From the NCBI GenBank assembly GCA_035048815.1, contig JAUCBN010000020.1, positions 20,117,001 to 20,181,000 on the forward strand: a stretch of 64,000 nucleotides of DNA. Reading direction: 5' to 3'. The DNA comes from Abelmoschus esculentus. Its lineage: Eukaryota; Streptophyta; Magnoliopsida; Malvales; Malvaceae. The notes beneath the pieces were generated by a model that saw only the letters and a list, made by a program, of their open reading frames with translations, made no database searches and had not been told where the DNA came from. Shown piece by piece: positions 1-10,976 of the stretch (within the stretch, counting starts at the first letter, position 1; each line of letters begins with the position of its first letter). The position numbers and the translations under genes were made by a program.

Positions 1-1301
1 AGGGGTTGTGAAATTTGATCCCAAGTCCGGAAAGCAAATGAAGAGCAAGTCAGGAACACGTTCGTATACTCAGTACTTTGCAGAGTCTTTAATAGCTGAA
101 GCAGAAGAAGATGATAAAATAATGGGGATCCATGCGGCCATGGGAGGAGGAACAGGGCTTAATTTATTCCAAAAACGATTTCCAGATCGATGTTTCGATG
201 TCGGTATAGCCGAACAACACGCCGTTACTTTTGCTGCTGGTTTAGCTTGTGAAGGGCTCAAACCATTCTGTGCCATTTACTCTTCATTTCTACAAAGAGG
301 ATTCGATCAGGTAATTCTTGTTTTAAGCTAATTTCAAGGCTACGTGTGATCAAATCTGATGAATAACATAGAGTTTTGGTATTGCAGGTTGCTCATGATG
401 TTGATCTTCAAAAGCTACCTGTGAGGTTTGCAATAGACAGGGCTGGCCTCGTTGGTGCAGATGGATCAACCCATTGCGGTGCCTTCGACACTACTTTTAT
501 GGCGTGTTTGCCAAATATGGTGGTGATGGCACCTTCAGATGAGACAGAGCTGATGAACATGGTGGCAACGGCAGCTGCCATTGATGATCGTCCTAGCTGC
601 TTTAGGTACCCCAGGGGCAATGGCATTGGTTCTATTCTCCCACCAAACAACAAAGGAACACCTTTAGAGGTACATCAACTCGGTTCTATATGATCTTTGT
701 AGCTGTTGTTGTAGACACATAGCATATGTTCGAATTTCTTAACCCGAATTCCTGAATATTTTAGATTGGAAAGGGGAGAGTATTAAGAGAAGGCAGGGGT
801 AGGGTGGCGATTTTGGGGTATGGAACAATTGTACAAAGCTGCATGAAGGCTGCAGAGCAGCTACAAATGCTCGGTGTCTCTGCAACGGTGGCAGATGCAC
901 GATTTTGCAAGCCAATCGACGGAGATCTACTAAGACAGCTAGCTCAAGAACACGAGATACTGATCACTGCCGAAGAAGGATCGATCGGAGGGTTCAGCAC
1001 ACACGTTTCTCATTTCTTGTGCCTGAATGGACTACTAGATGGCAAGCTTAAGGTAACATTTTCATCCATTAACCTTGATACTTGCTAGTGGTAATGAGTT
1101 GAAGATTCTGTATGATTATATGTCTAAAATCAATGTTACTTGGTGCAGTGGCGACCAATGATACTACCAGACAGATACATTGAGCATGGATCTCAAAATG
1201 ATCAGATCGAAGAGGCAGGGCTGAGCTCGAAAAATATCGCCGCCACGGTTTTGTCATTGATGGGGCAAACCAGGGAAGGCGTCCACCTGCTCAACTTATA
1301 G
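1..1301 (+). CDS. DXS: 1-deoxy-D-xylulose-5-phosphate synthase, C-terminal part (5' end outside window)
   Basis: DXS makes 1-deoxy-D-xylulose 5-phosphate from pyruvate and glyceraldehyde 3-phosphate. It is thiamine diphosphate dependent and is the entry step of the plastid MEP isoprenoid pathway. Exons read here are 1-310, 388-669, 765-1052 and 1149-1301, all with GT-AG borders and a continuous frame. They give about 343 residues, roughly the second half of a ~715-residue enzyme. The transketolase pyrimidine-binding region is visible (HAAMGGGTGLNLF, DVGIAEQHAVTFAAG, DRAGLVGADG), followed by the C-terminal domain (LGYGTIVQSC, TAEEGSIGGF, DRYIEHG, GQTREGVHLLNL stop). The wording RSYTQYFAESL resembles class II (DXS2-type) plant enzymes, but the isoform is an inference. 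One oddity is GADGSTHCG, where the family nearly always has GADGPTH. The N-terminal half and transit peptide are not in the window. Confidence 0.95.
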
Positions 1302-3285
1302 ATTTGATCCCCATTTACCATTTACCAGTCTCCTTATTTAGTAGCAATAAGCACCTTTTAGCAAATGAATTTGTGTAGAATTATATTATCCTATTCTTTG
1401 TATTATAACATTTTTCATAATAATAATAATTATAAATACAAGTTATTTTCAATAATTTTAATTATGGTATGTCTTTTTTACAATGAAAATATAATATTAA
1501 AACCATGGGTTGATCTTTTTATCTTGGTGGAAAGTTTGGGACCTAATTAAACTTTTCAAAAGAATTGCATGCTTAACCAAAATTTTAAGGGACCTAATGA
1601 AAATTTTCAAAAAAATCTGAGATTGTAATTAAAATTTCCTAAGATAATGAGAATATTAACAATTTTGATGGGGTTTAATTTAAAATATTTAAAAGCCTCG
1701 AGGCTTTCGAAATTTTCTAAAAGAAATTGTGGAGCCTAATTATAATTTACAAAATTTAAGGGACTATAATTGTAATTTTTCAACACGCGACACGGTTTGC
1801 CAACGCATCTGTCGGATCCTTCTGGCGCTCTTCAGTCTCTGACAGCAACTGCTCTAGAGTTTTGTGCAGGATCTTCCGTTTATATAGTTTTAAGGATTTA
1901 AAAACTAAATTATTGATTTATTTTTAAAAAAAAAAGTGATTATTTATAAATTTTACCCTTAAAAATTATCCACTTTTTCTAATTAAACTCAATATATTAA
2001 ATATAATGTATTTTATCGTATTTGTAAGTTTAAAATAATAAAAAAAATATACAATTATAATCTTTTCCTTACCGGAAGAGGCAACCCATTAAACTGATGG
2101 TCCCGAGGGCAGACACGAGCTGTTGTCATTTTCCCATTATTAACAAAACATTTATTTAATATGGGACAAGGTAGCATGGCTAGGCCACCGTATTTTAGGA
2201 GACCTAAATTTTAAAATTAATTGCGTATTGAGATTTGTATAGTTAGTATTTTAATATATATATATATATATTTAAATTATTATATTTAAATATATAATTA
2301 TTTTTATTTAAAAATATATGATTAGTATTTTATTTTCACCTATTTATAACTTCATATGTGTTAGTCCATGAGTAATTATAATTATACTGATTAATGGAAG
2401 GAAAAAACTTTATTAAAATGATTAAACTTTATGTGTTAGTCAATGAGTAATTATAACTTCATATGTGTTAATCATATATATATTTAGTTATTTAAAATTT
2501 GACTTGTATGATATATACTAACAAAAAATAAATATAATAATTAAATTATTAAAATGATAATAATACATAATATTAATATAAACAATTGATTTAATTTACT
2601 AAATCAGTTAGTAATATTTATTTTTGAAAATATTTGTATTTATTTGTTTAGTAATTTTGAATTTGTTTATTTAAGTTTGTTAACATATTTTTTTCTGAAT
2701 ATATTTATTTATATATATGTCATGATAAAATTATACATTAGTTTTTAAATATTTAAACTTTAAACTTTATTATTATTCAATTTAGTTTATAATGCCTTCA
2801 TCAATATTAAAAATATAAATAAATTTATTCATAAATATAAATAAATTAAATATATATTTATTTGTATTCATTTGTTTATTTAACAAATATAAATTTATTA
2901 TTTATATTTGTTTATTTTGTTTTAACTTATTATAAATTAACTTTATTCGAACTGTTGGTCGAAAGTTATGTTATTACATCCCTAGACTTAGAGCCAAAGG
3001 GCCGTCGCATTCATCTTTTTCCGGTTGGGGCCGAGTCGGCACAGACAAAGGACAGGTACTCGAACCGAAGACATTATTAAAATCCCAGAATTTATATAAT
3101 ATAAAAGAAACCTTAATTTTATGGCCAAAAATCATTCCACGTATCCCTCCTTCACGAGCTAACATTACCTAAAGCCTTTTCAAAACCAGAATCAAAATCG
3201 AACCATCCCCATACTCCACGTCTGATCTCAAGAAATTAAAAAAAAAAATCAGTTGTTTTGCTTTGATTCGATTCGATTTACGAAT
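1302..3285. other. A+T-rich spacer between DXS and the COL gene
   Basis: No gene is supported here. The phrase GGGACCTAAT followed by an A/T-rich stretch occurs twice about 50 bases apart (near 1538 and 1590). A similar phrase recurs near 24398, so this is probably old dispersed repeat material. Near 2349-2470 a stretch around TATGTGTTAGTC is locally repeated. The last ~100 bases should hold the leader of the COL gene. Confidence 0.5.
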
Positions 3286-4583
3286 ATGGGTATTGAGATA
3301 GGGGGATGGGGCGGTGGCGCAGCCGTCATGGCCGCCAAGACATGCGATTCATGTAAATCAGCGACGGCGGTTATCTACTGCCGAGCTGATTGGGTGTTCC
3401 TCTGCTTGAATTGCGATTCCAAGATCCATTCCAACCACGAAAGGGTGTGGATGTGCGAAGTCTGCGAGCAGGCACCGGCGGTCGTCACTTGCAAGGCCGA
3501 CGCGGCGGCACTCTGCGTAACCTGTGACGCTGACATCCATTCCGCTAACCCTCTGGCTCGCCGCCATGAACGTGTCCCCGTCGAGCCTTTCTTCGACTCG
3601 GCTGATTCCATCGTCAAATCTTCACCTTTCAGCTTCCTCGTGCCGGCGACGGATCATGACGGCACCAATTGTAAACATGAAATCGAAGAAACTGATAAAA
3701 TCAAAACAGGGGATTCGTTATTTTCAGAATTGGATCCGTTTATCGATTTCGGGGACCAGAATTCGTCTCAACAGCTTCATAACGTCGCCATGGACAGCGT
3801 AGTTCCGGTTCAAACCAAACCGGCAACGATTCCGGTGACCGGCGACGGGAATTGTTTCGAAATCGACTTCAATCGTGGATCGAAGTTCCCTGCTTTCAGC
3901 TACCAAACACCGTCGTCGCTCGGGAATCGCGTAAACACTTCAATCCACTCTCTTCTATTACATAACTGCTCAATTTTCTTCAGATTTCTGAAACTGATAC
4001 AGAGAAAATAAAGGGTATAATTACCATTTTAATCCCTCTATTAAGATGGAATATTGGTATTTAATCCTTTTTTTTGGCATATTTTGTTTTAGTAATTTTA
4101 TTAGTTAGTTTTGGCTGACCAGTAAATTTCACTTCCATTCTTTGAAATGTACTGCTACAATTTAAAGTATAGGATTAAATTTCAAAATTAATCATAAAAG
4201 AGGTACTAAAATCATAATTTGACCCAATTTTCTAAAACTCTCAGGTTTCTTCTTCGTCACTTGAAGTGGGAACAGTTCCAACCATGGGTGATCCCATGTC
4301 AACTCCGACCACCAACCTAGCTTCCCAAGTATGCCGGATCGACCGAGAGGCTCGAGTTTTAAGGTACAGAGAGAAGAGAAAGAACCGGAAATTCGAGAAA
4401 ACAATCCGATACGCTTCCCGGAAGGCTTACGCCGAATCAAGGCCAAGAATCAAAGGCCGATTCGTCAAAAGAACTGAAACCGACAACGATATCGTCCTCG
4501 ACCACATGCTTAACTCTCCAACATCAGCTTTTGCAGCAACTTTCATGGCGGAAACAGAGTACGGCGTCGTCCCGTCGTTTTGA
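3286..4583 (+). CDS. COL5: CONSTANS-like B-box zinc finger / CCT-domain transcription regulator
   Basis: Nuclear transcription regulator of the CONSTANS-like family, linked to light and photoperiod responses. Exons are 3286-3930 and 4245-4583, giving 327 residues. Two B-boxes lie at about residues 16-100. The first is CDSCKSATAVIYC followed by FLCLNCDSKIHSNHE; the second is CEVCEQAPAVVTCKADAA followed by CVTCDADIHS. The CCT domain is in exon 2 (REARVLRYREKRKNRKFEKT, then RYASRKAYAESRPRIKGRF). The C-terminus EYGVVPSF is typical of the COL3/4/5 group. I chose the start at 3286 because MGIEIGGWGGG matches COL5-type N-termini; the in-frame ATG at 3253 is less likely. B-box 1 lacks about six residues between its two histidines, as I recall for Arabidopsis COL5, so this is probably subgroup-typical. 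The intron carries a foldback element. The symbol names the subgroup, not proven orthology. Confidence 0.9.
4013..4225. mobile_element. MITE-like foldback element in the COL intron
   Basis: The left arm begins GGGTATAATTACCATTTTAA. The reverse complement of the right arm begins GGGTCAAATTATGATTTTAG. Both arms end in ATTTAATCCT after about 55 bases, with roughly 70 percent identity. The element fills most of the 3931-4244 intron and leaves both splice sites intact. No coding capacity was seen and no clear target-site duplication was found. Confidence 0.5.
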
Positions 4584-6212
4584 AAGTCCCTTTATAGAGA
4601 ATACGACGAGTATGGTTGTGTAATATAGTAATTCAATTCCCGGTATTATAATAATCCAAACGGCAATTGAAATGAATGGAAATAGTTGTTTTGTTATAGT
4701 TTGTGTCGGCCATTGTTGTTTTGCAGGTTTCCTGCCGGGAGATATCAGTTTCGTATAAAGTTTGATTTGAATCTCGGAATAGAAAAGAAAAGCTTGATGA
4801 CTCAAGAGTTTAATTAATCCAAAATTTTAATTTTGGGTTAATAGCTTAACTTGTGATTCTCCGATTTAAATCAGTACCCCACAATTAGGGAAATTATACT
4901 AGTAGTTAATATATATTTTGGTACCTTAATTTTATATCTTAATTTAATTCTTCGATTTAAATTAATACTTTATAATTTAGAAAAGTTTTAGCGAACGACA
5001 GTTAAAAAAAACAGTTATATTATTTTTCTTATAAAAGTTATAACAATTTTAATTCATTTTCTAGTGTATTATATTATTTATAATGTTAGATTTTATTTAA
5101 AAAAGTGAAGGAATCCTTTTCGTAGAGCGATTGATGTTCCTACTTTCTCCAGATCCCAAACAATCTTGTTTTTAATTATCATCCTTCAGCAAGCTTTTCG
5201 TTTTTTATTACACTGATTCGATGGGTCGGTTAGGGAAGGCAAAAAGGATAGAGATAAGCAGATATGTTACACTTTTATAAATTTTGGAAGTTAAATTAAA
5301 ATTTAATATATGAAAAGAATAATAGATTTTAGAAATTATTAGTATATGATTAATATTAAAATATTTTATAAATAATAAAAATAAAATTAATTAGCTAATT
5401 AAGAAAATATAACCTCAAAGAATCAATGTGATAAATGAGTCACTAAAAAGGGAGATTTGGATGCAAGAAAGATCACATCAAAAGCCAACCTCAAAAGTTT
5501 TCAGTTTAACGAATTTAACGATTTGAATCCTAAAAGGATTCGAAAGTCGGATCTAATTCTTTGAATACACTTTCCTCTAATGTTCATATTTACATAAAAA
5601 AGATTTTAATACATAAATCGAATAAATTTAAAATTCATGAAATTAAGTTTTAAGATTTAAAATTTATAATAGAAGTTTGAAAGTTTAAAATGCAAGATTC
5701 ATAATTTAGAATTAAAGATTAAAATTTTATAATTATTTTTTAAATATAAAAAGTCATGTAAATCTTCTACACGATTTATATATAAAAATTATTACTCTTA
5801 CAAAATTTGTATAACATGTCTAATTATATTTATGTAAAAACTTTCATGTCTATTAACCATGTTTAAATTTTCATTTTTTCAGATTTTTATTATTAAGGAT
5901 ACCTTGAAGATGAGGATTTCATACAAAATTTACACCATTAACATAAAATTATGCGTTTATTTTTAAATTAGAGTATAAAATTAAAAAAAAAATTGGTGCA
6001 AATGTTGTAAAATGGAATATTATAACTAAAATTTACGAAATATATTATATAAAAAGTTTCATTCATATCAGATACATACATATACATGTGTGTATATATT
6101 GTTCATCGTCTAATACATACTAATGATAAAGTTTAACGTACATTTGTCTTATACAAATCATGTAATTTTTTTTTTGTTATATAATCAACTGTTGTTATAA
6201 GACGTAAGATTA
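4584..6212. other. Spacer between the COL gene and the CLE gene
   Basis: A+T-rich, no gene supported. The first part is the likely COL 3' UTR. A degenerate direct repeat built on GATTTAAATCAGTACC is seen near 4860 and 4950. The right end is the 3' flank of the minus-strand CLE gene. Nothing else recognised. Confidence 0.5.
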
Positions 6213-6602
6213 TTAATGATGATGAGGATCAGGACCACCTGGACTTTTTCTCTTTGATTCCAATGGATTTCCGACATTCCTTTTCATGCTAGCTTTAATG
6301 GCTTCCTTGCCTTCGTCTATCAATGTACGCTTTTCTCCACCTTTAATTTGCATGTATTCATGATCTACCTCACGCATTTCTTGTCTTCTGATCGATTTCA
6401 TAACAGATGTTATTGTTGTCAATTGTGGTGAATATCGACGACGAAAAGAGTTGAATTCGTAAAACGACGGACGTATTTTTGTTTCGTCTTGAAACATTTG
6501 ATTAGAATTAACCGAAAACGAATGAAATGAACGAGTTGCCAAACTCGAAACCAAAAACAAAACATGCAATGAAAACAAGAATAGGACATTGAACTTAGCC
6601 AT
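6213..6602 (-). CDS. CLE (CLAVATA3/ESR-related) peptide hormone precursor
   Basis: Single-exon precursor of 129 residues for a secreted CLE signalling peptide. Such peptides are perceived by LRR receptor kinases in meristem, root or nodulation control. The N-terminus MAKFNVLFLFSLHVLFLVSS is a strong signal peptide. A variable, basic middle follows, and the protein ends directly in RKSPGGPDPHHH, a 12-residue CLE box. The closest remembered motifs are those of Arabidopsis CLE1-7, of form RxSPGGPDPxHH. Lysine at position 2 and histidine at position 10 are unusual. An in-frame ATG 16 codons upstream (6650) is rejected as the start because it lies only about 10 bases from a TATA motif (6659-6668). 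The exact CLE member is not assigned. Confidence 0.85.
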   Translation of the reverse strand: MAKFNVLFLFSLHVLFLVSSLATRSFHSFSVNSNQMFQDETKIRPSFYEFNSFRRRYSPQLTTITSVMKSIRRQEMREVDHEYMQIKGGEKRTLIDEGKEAIKASMKRNVGNPLESKRKSPGGPDPHHH

Positions 6603-6658
6603 TTGAAGGTTCAACTTAGGGTTTGATGGTTTGCATAGACTGGGTTGCATGGGTAGGC

Positions 6659-6668
6659 ATATATATAG
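6659..6668 (-). promoter_or_regulatory. TATA box of the CLE gene
   Basis: A run reading TATATATA on the minus strand lies about 57 bases upstream of the chosen ATG at 6602. This is normal TATA-to-start spacing for a short leader and it supports that start. Confidence 0.55.
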
Positions 6669-8437
6669 ATATTAACAAGCTTTTGTTTTGATAGAATATT
6701 TAAAGTTTGTTCATAAGGATATTATTTGATTGATTTTGTAGCTTTTAGGATTGAGATGAATTCTAGTTACTTGCAGTCAGTTTAAATTCGTATATTTATG
6801 GCACAATCATAGTTAACATGTTTGACTCGAATGTAATTCATAAATTATGTTTTGTTTAAAAAAATTTAAATAAAATTTAAGTTATAAAATAAAAATTTTA
6901 AATAAAATAAAATTTTTAGTAATTAATTGATCACTTTTTAAGTTTGTCAATTATGTTTAATATATTATGTATATCATATATAAAGTTATAAAAAAATTAT
7001 ATATTATATAAGGATATAAAAAGTTAACTCGATTTAACCGTACTCATAAGTTGATTTTAATTATACTAAACTAATCCCTTGATTATTTATTTTGAGTTCA
7101 TATTAATTTGAATCCAGTTCTTGGGCGGTTCCAATGCTGATGACGAACCCCATCAACCGACATAGATCGATATTCCTATTCCTATTCCTATTCCTATTCC
7201 TATTCCTATTCCTATTCCTATTCCTATTCCTATTCCTATTCCTATTCCTATTTGAGGATTGTGATTGTAAACATTGAAAGTGTGAACTAAACAAAGACTA
7301 GAATATTTAATCTCTGATAGGCTTGGGCATAAAGCTGGGGTCTGATTTACGAAAATAGAGCTAAAACATACCAGAGGGTATTTAATTAATTTATTGAATT
7401 ATTTATTTATTAAAATAAACTAAAACTAAATAAAAAAACTATAAATTTTTAAATTAAAATTATTATTATATCTGAATTTTTTTAATTTAAAAGTATGTCA
7501 ACGTTACACTCTCCTAATATACTTGAATATATTTTAAAATTTAAAATCAATTCAAATTATAAACCAACTGAATTAAGTTCGATTTGAGTGATGTTTATAT
7601 ATTCTTTTATTTCGAGTCTTTAAATTAAATTTTTAGCTTTTCTTTATCTGGTTTTATTATGATCCTATGATATTAGTTTTGTTTACTAGATATATATCTG
7701 GATTTAAATATTTTGTTTACTATGATATAAAATTTTATTATAATTTCGGATATATTTTCGTTTAATAAAATTAATGTATCTTTATTAAAAAAAATTTGAT
7801 ATATAACGTTAATTTAGAAGTCTGAAAACATAATTTTCTGGAGAAAAATAAAAGAAAGAAAGGTGACAGAGAGGGTGTAGGAGACTTAGGAATGAAAAGA
7901 GGAAGAGTTGGACCGAGGATTTGGGCGAGAAAGCAGAGAGGAAGTATATATTTATAGTAAGCTAAAGATTTGCATGGGTTTGAATGTCACCAAAACAAGG
8001 ATCAAATTTACAACTTTCTCGCATGGAATTTTAATATCAGACAAACGCGGCTGTTTAGAGAGAAAATCTGAAACCTCTCAGATATAGTGATCGCCTTGTA
8101 TTTTCCCACTTTTTTTTTTCTCTCACTATCTTAGCTTAAAACCTGGCTAAGTGCAAGGGTTTGTTCTATTGACTTTCATTATCTACGAGATTTTAGCTTT
8201 CATTTTTTGTATATTTTCTCTAGATTTTCACTCTTTTATTATAATCTTTTATAATATATTTTTGTTTTGATTTTCAAATATCTATCTTCGACCAGTGTTT
8301 TTAAGCTCTGGGTGTTCCTTTAAATGCTGTTTTACTGTTAACATTCTTGGGTTTTCCTCTGAACCCAGAATTTTCTCGGGAAAATTTGTGTTTCTGTTTG
8401 TGTGTGTTTAGACCATATATGGAAGCTTGTGAAAGGA
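6669..8437. other. Spacer between the CLE gene and the SPEAR gene
   Basis: A+T-rich spacer containing the TATTCC hexanucleotide array at 7171-7252. The last several hundred bases (about 7850-8437) are pyrimidine-rich and likely hold the promoter and 5' leader of the SPEAR gene. No gene supported. Confidence 0.5.
7171..7252. repeat. TATTCC hexanucleotide tandem array
   Basis: About 13.5 uninterrupted copies of TATTCC. One minus-strand frame reads as an asparagine-arginine repeat, but the frame has no other protein-like features. I treat it as a microsatellite, not a gene. Confidence 0.95.
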
Positions 8438-10456
8438 ATGGCTGAAGAAGAGCAAATTTCCCAGATTTATAGTAATAGTAATAGTAATAGTGACAGTGGT
8501 GGTGGTGGAATTGGAAATAATTTCATTGGTAGATTTTCAAAGAAACAAAGACCTAAAAAGGTTCCACAGAGAGGGCTTGGTGTTGCTCAACTTGAGAAGA
8601 TTAGGATTGAAGAACAACAAAAGAACGATGCTTCAATTCTGCCTTGTTCACAATCACCTGTTGTTGTTTCACCACCAAGGGCTACTCATAAGTCATCAGT
8701 ACCGGCACCGGCATCAGGTTTTCCTTTGCCTATCCCCAGTTTCCTCGCTTCGAATTCGATGTTTAAACCACCTTTTCCCGTGACGAATACTGATGTAAAC
8801 ACTGTTCCATTGACCTGCAATGGCAGTGTGGTTCATAATGTTCAAAATAAATTGTGGGGTTCTTGTGATTATGAGTATGACAACACTGAAAAAGAGTGTT
8901 CCAGGTTGGATCCTGGTTTGGCTTTCAGGACAAACCTGAGTTTGCCTTACGAATCCGAACCAATTTGGCCTTTGCCTGGCTTGATGCAGAGGGCAGCACA
9001 ACAGACTTCTTCAATGGTAAGAATGTTGGTTACTGTGTTGTTATAATTGGTTCATTTCTGCCATTGTTGATAGGGAATGAATTGGGGTTTGAATTGATTA
9101 ATGCAGGTGACTTTGTCATCAAGAACTTCATCAACATCTGTACTGAATTTTCAAATGGAGCCCCCTTCAAACCAAAGCTATTATGCAAATTGTGCACCTT
9201 TATTGCCTGAAGATGATAAGGTTTGTATGTATATATATGCTCAGTTTCCCTTCCATTATTGATCAAATGATAAATCCATGCTTTTAAATATCCCTTTCCT
9301 TTTACTACTATGCTGTTAGTTGTGAATTTTATGCCAAATGGACCAAAAGAGTAATTAGTTCATGTGATGTAGCATCGAATAGGCCCAGGATTCACATTTA
9401 AAGATGATTGCATGAACCAGTTGAGTTATGATTCGAGTTCACTTAGGAATGCATTATTCTTTCTCCTTGGTGTGTGAATTTGGTTACAATAGATTGTAGG
9501 TGGTTGGCATGAACCAATGGATCTTATGATAAACTGAACTCATCCTTGAAAACTAGTGTAAAACTAATCAGACAGGGAAAGATTTATGTTAGGATTCAAA
9601 CTTCAAATTTGTCTGAATAGCACATTTAAACAGTGAGCTAGGTTTCGAGTTCACTTAGGAGTGCAACAGTCTTTCTCTTTGAGACCTTTGATGTTATGTA
9701 AATTTGGTTACAATAAATTGTAGGTGGTTGGCATGAAGAGATCATATCCTTTCTCTCTAGACAATGCTCCAGGTCCCCCTATCTACAGCAAATATCCTCC
9801 CATTGTTCATTCCATTAATGGACAAGTCGAAGCAGCTTCGAGTAGCAATGGTAACACGATCAATTTCAAACCCGGCACCTCGTGTTTCAGGTTCGATCGT
9901 GGTTTAAGATTCAAGCCCTTACTTCCCTTTCTCTATTCCCCTTTTTTTATGTGTTATTTTTGCATCTTTTTTCAGGGAAGGACCTTCATGTTCGACCTCA
10001 AATATGGAATCAAAATCCAAGAAAAGCATCAAACAGAATGGGGTCTTTGATGGAGATTTTCTTACATTAGCCCCTCCAACAACTACACCGATGTGTTCGA
10101 GCTCGAAATTCAAGCACCTTTCAGCCATGTTACCCTACTACAATTGTGAATTGCCCAACCTCGAATCATTAGCTTATCAGGTGAGCTAAACAACAAATTA
10201 CAATGTCTCTGTTTTTTGTTTCATCTTACTTGATCAGTTGTTTCTTCTTCATTTGCTCATATGTAATCTTGTGTTAAAGACAAGCTTCGAAGATCTGATT
10301 GTCCGACGGGGAGTTGGAGGAGTACAACAGTCGTATCGACCTTATTATAGCTTCTTACCACCAGCAATGGTGCAAAATGACAGAGCAACTACAATGTCCA
10401 TGACCAATTGTAAAGGTGGAGAAGTAGGACATGTTGATCTGGATTTGAAGCTATAA
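8438..10456 (+). CDS. SPEAR/TIE-type transcriptional repressor (SPOROCYTELESS-like, EAR motif)
   Basis: Adaptor-type nuclear repressor of the SPL/NZZ-SPEAR-TIE family. Family members bind TCP factors and recruit TOPLESS co-repressors. Exons are 8438-9016, 9107-9220, 9724-9890, 9976-10180 and 10280-10456, with all phases matching, giving 413 residues. The family signature KKVPQRGLGVAQLEKIRIEE lies near residues 35-56. A serine/asparagine-rich tract precedes it, and the protein ends in an EAR motif, DLDLKL. The start is the ATG at 8438 (MAEEEQISQ); the frame stays open upstream but only with non-ATG codons. It is longer than Arabidopsis SPL/NZZ (~314 residues), so it is more likely a SPEAR paralogue. 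The specific member cannot be told. Intron 2 is about 500 bases; the rest are short. Confidence 0.85.
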
Positions 10457-10976
10457 ACATTATTTTTCTCGGTTCTGAATTCGAATTTCAGAGGCTATTA
10501 GATTTCACATCTGGATTACATAAACAAATCAATTTTTAAAAAATCATTAAAAATAATAATATTTAACTTATGCGTTACTCATTCTAAAATTTTCTTAAAA
10601 TGTAAATATATTTAAACTAGTCTCATTCCACCCCATGGAGAGCTTATAAAGGGAAAAAATGCAACACCAGTGGCCATGGACCCATGGAATCTGCAAGTAA
10701 CAAAGAGAGAGATTCTGCCAAAAGACAAAACTTATATTTCATAACCTTTTTGCCATTAAACCCCTCTACTTTTCTTGATTTCATTCACATGCTTTCTTTT
10801 TCTTCTCTCTCTTCCATTAATCCTCCTCGTACATGTAAATCTTTGCATCCCACTTCACCATCGACCAAAACAAAACCCTTTTTTTTTTCCTTATATCATT
10901 CATTGACCAAAAATCCGATCTTTGATTTCTTTCCTTTTATGGAGATTTATTCTTGAAGTAAACAAATCAAGAAAGG
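10457..10976. other. SPEAR 3' flank and leader of the next gene
   Basis: A TATAAA-like motif (TTATAAAG) at about 10645 is followed by a long A/C/T-rich stretch that looks like a 5' leader of about 300 bases. The leader includes an open frame, ATG at 10684 to TGA at 10956, 90 codons. It is not protein-like and is best read as an upstream ORF or chance. Confidence 0.5.

Noticed and set aside
6603..6650. Upstream in-frame ATG of the CLE gene
   Set aside because: It lies about 10 bases from the TATA motif, so it is unlikely to be in the transcript, and it would bury the signal peptide.
7103..7294. Minus-strand frame reading as an Asn-Arg repeat protein
   Set aside because: It is only the translation of the TATTCC microsatellite; the flanks have no protein-like sequence.
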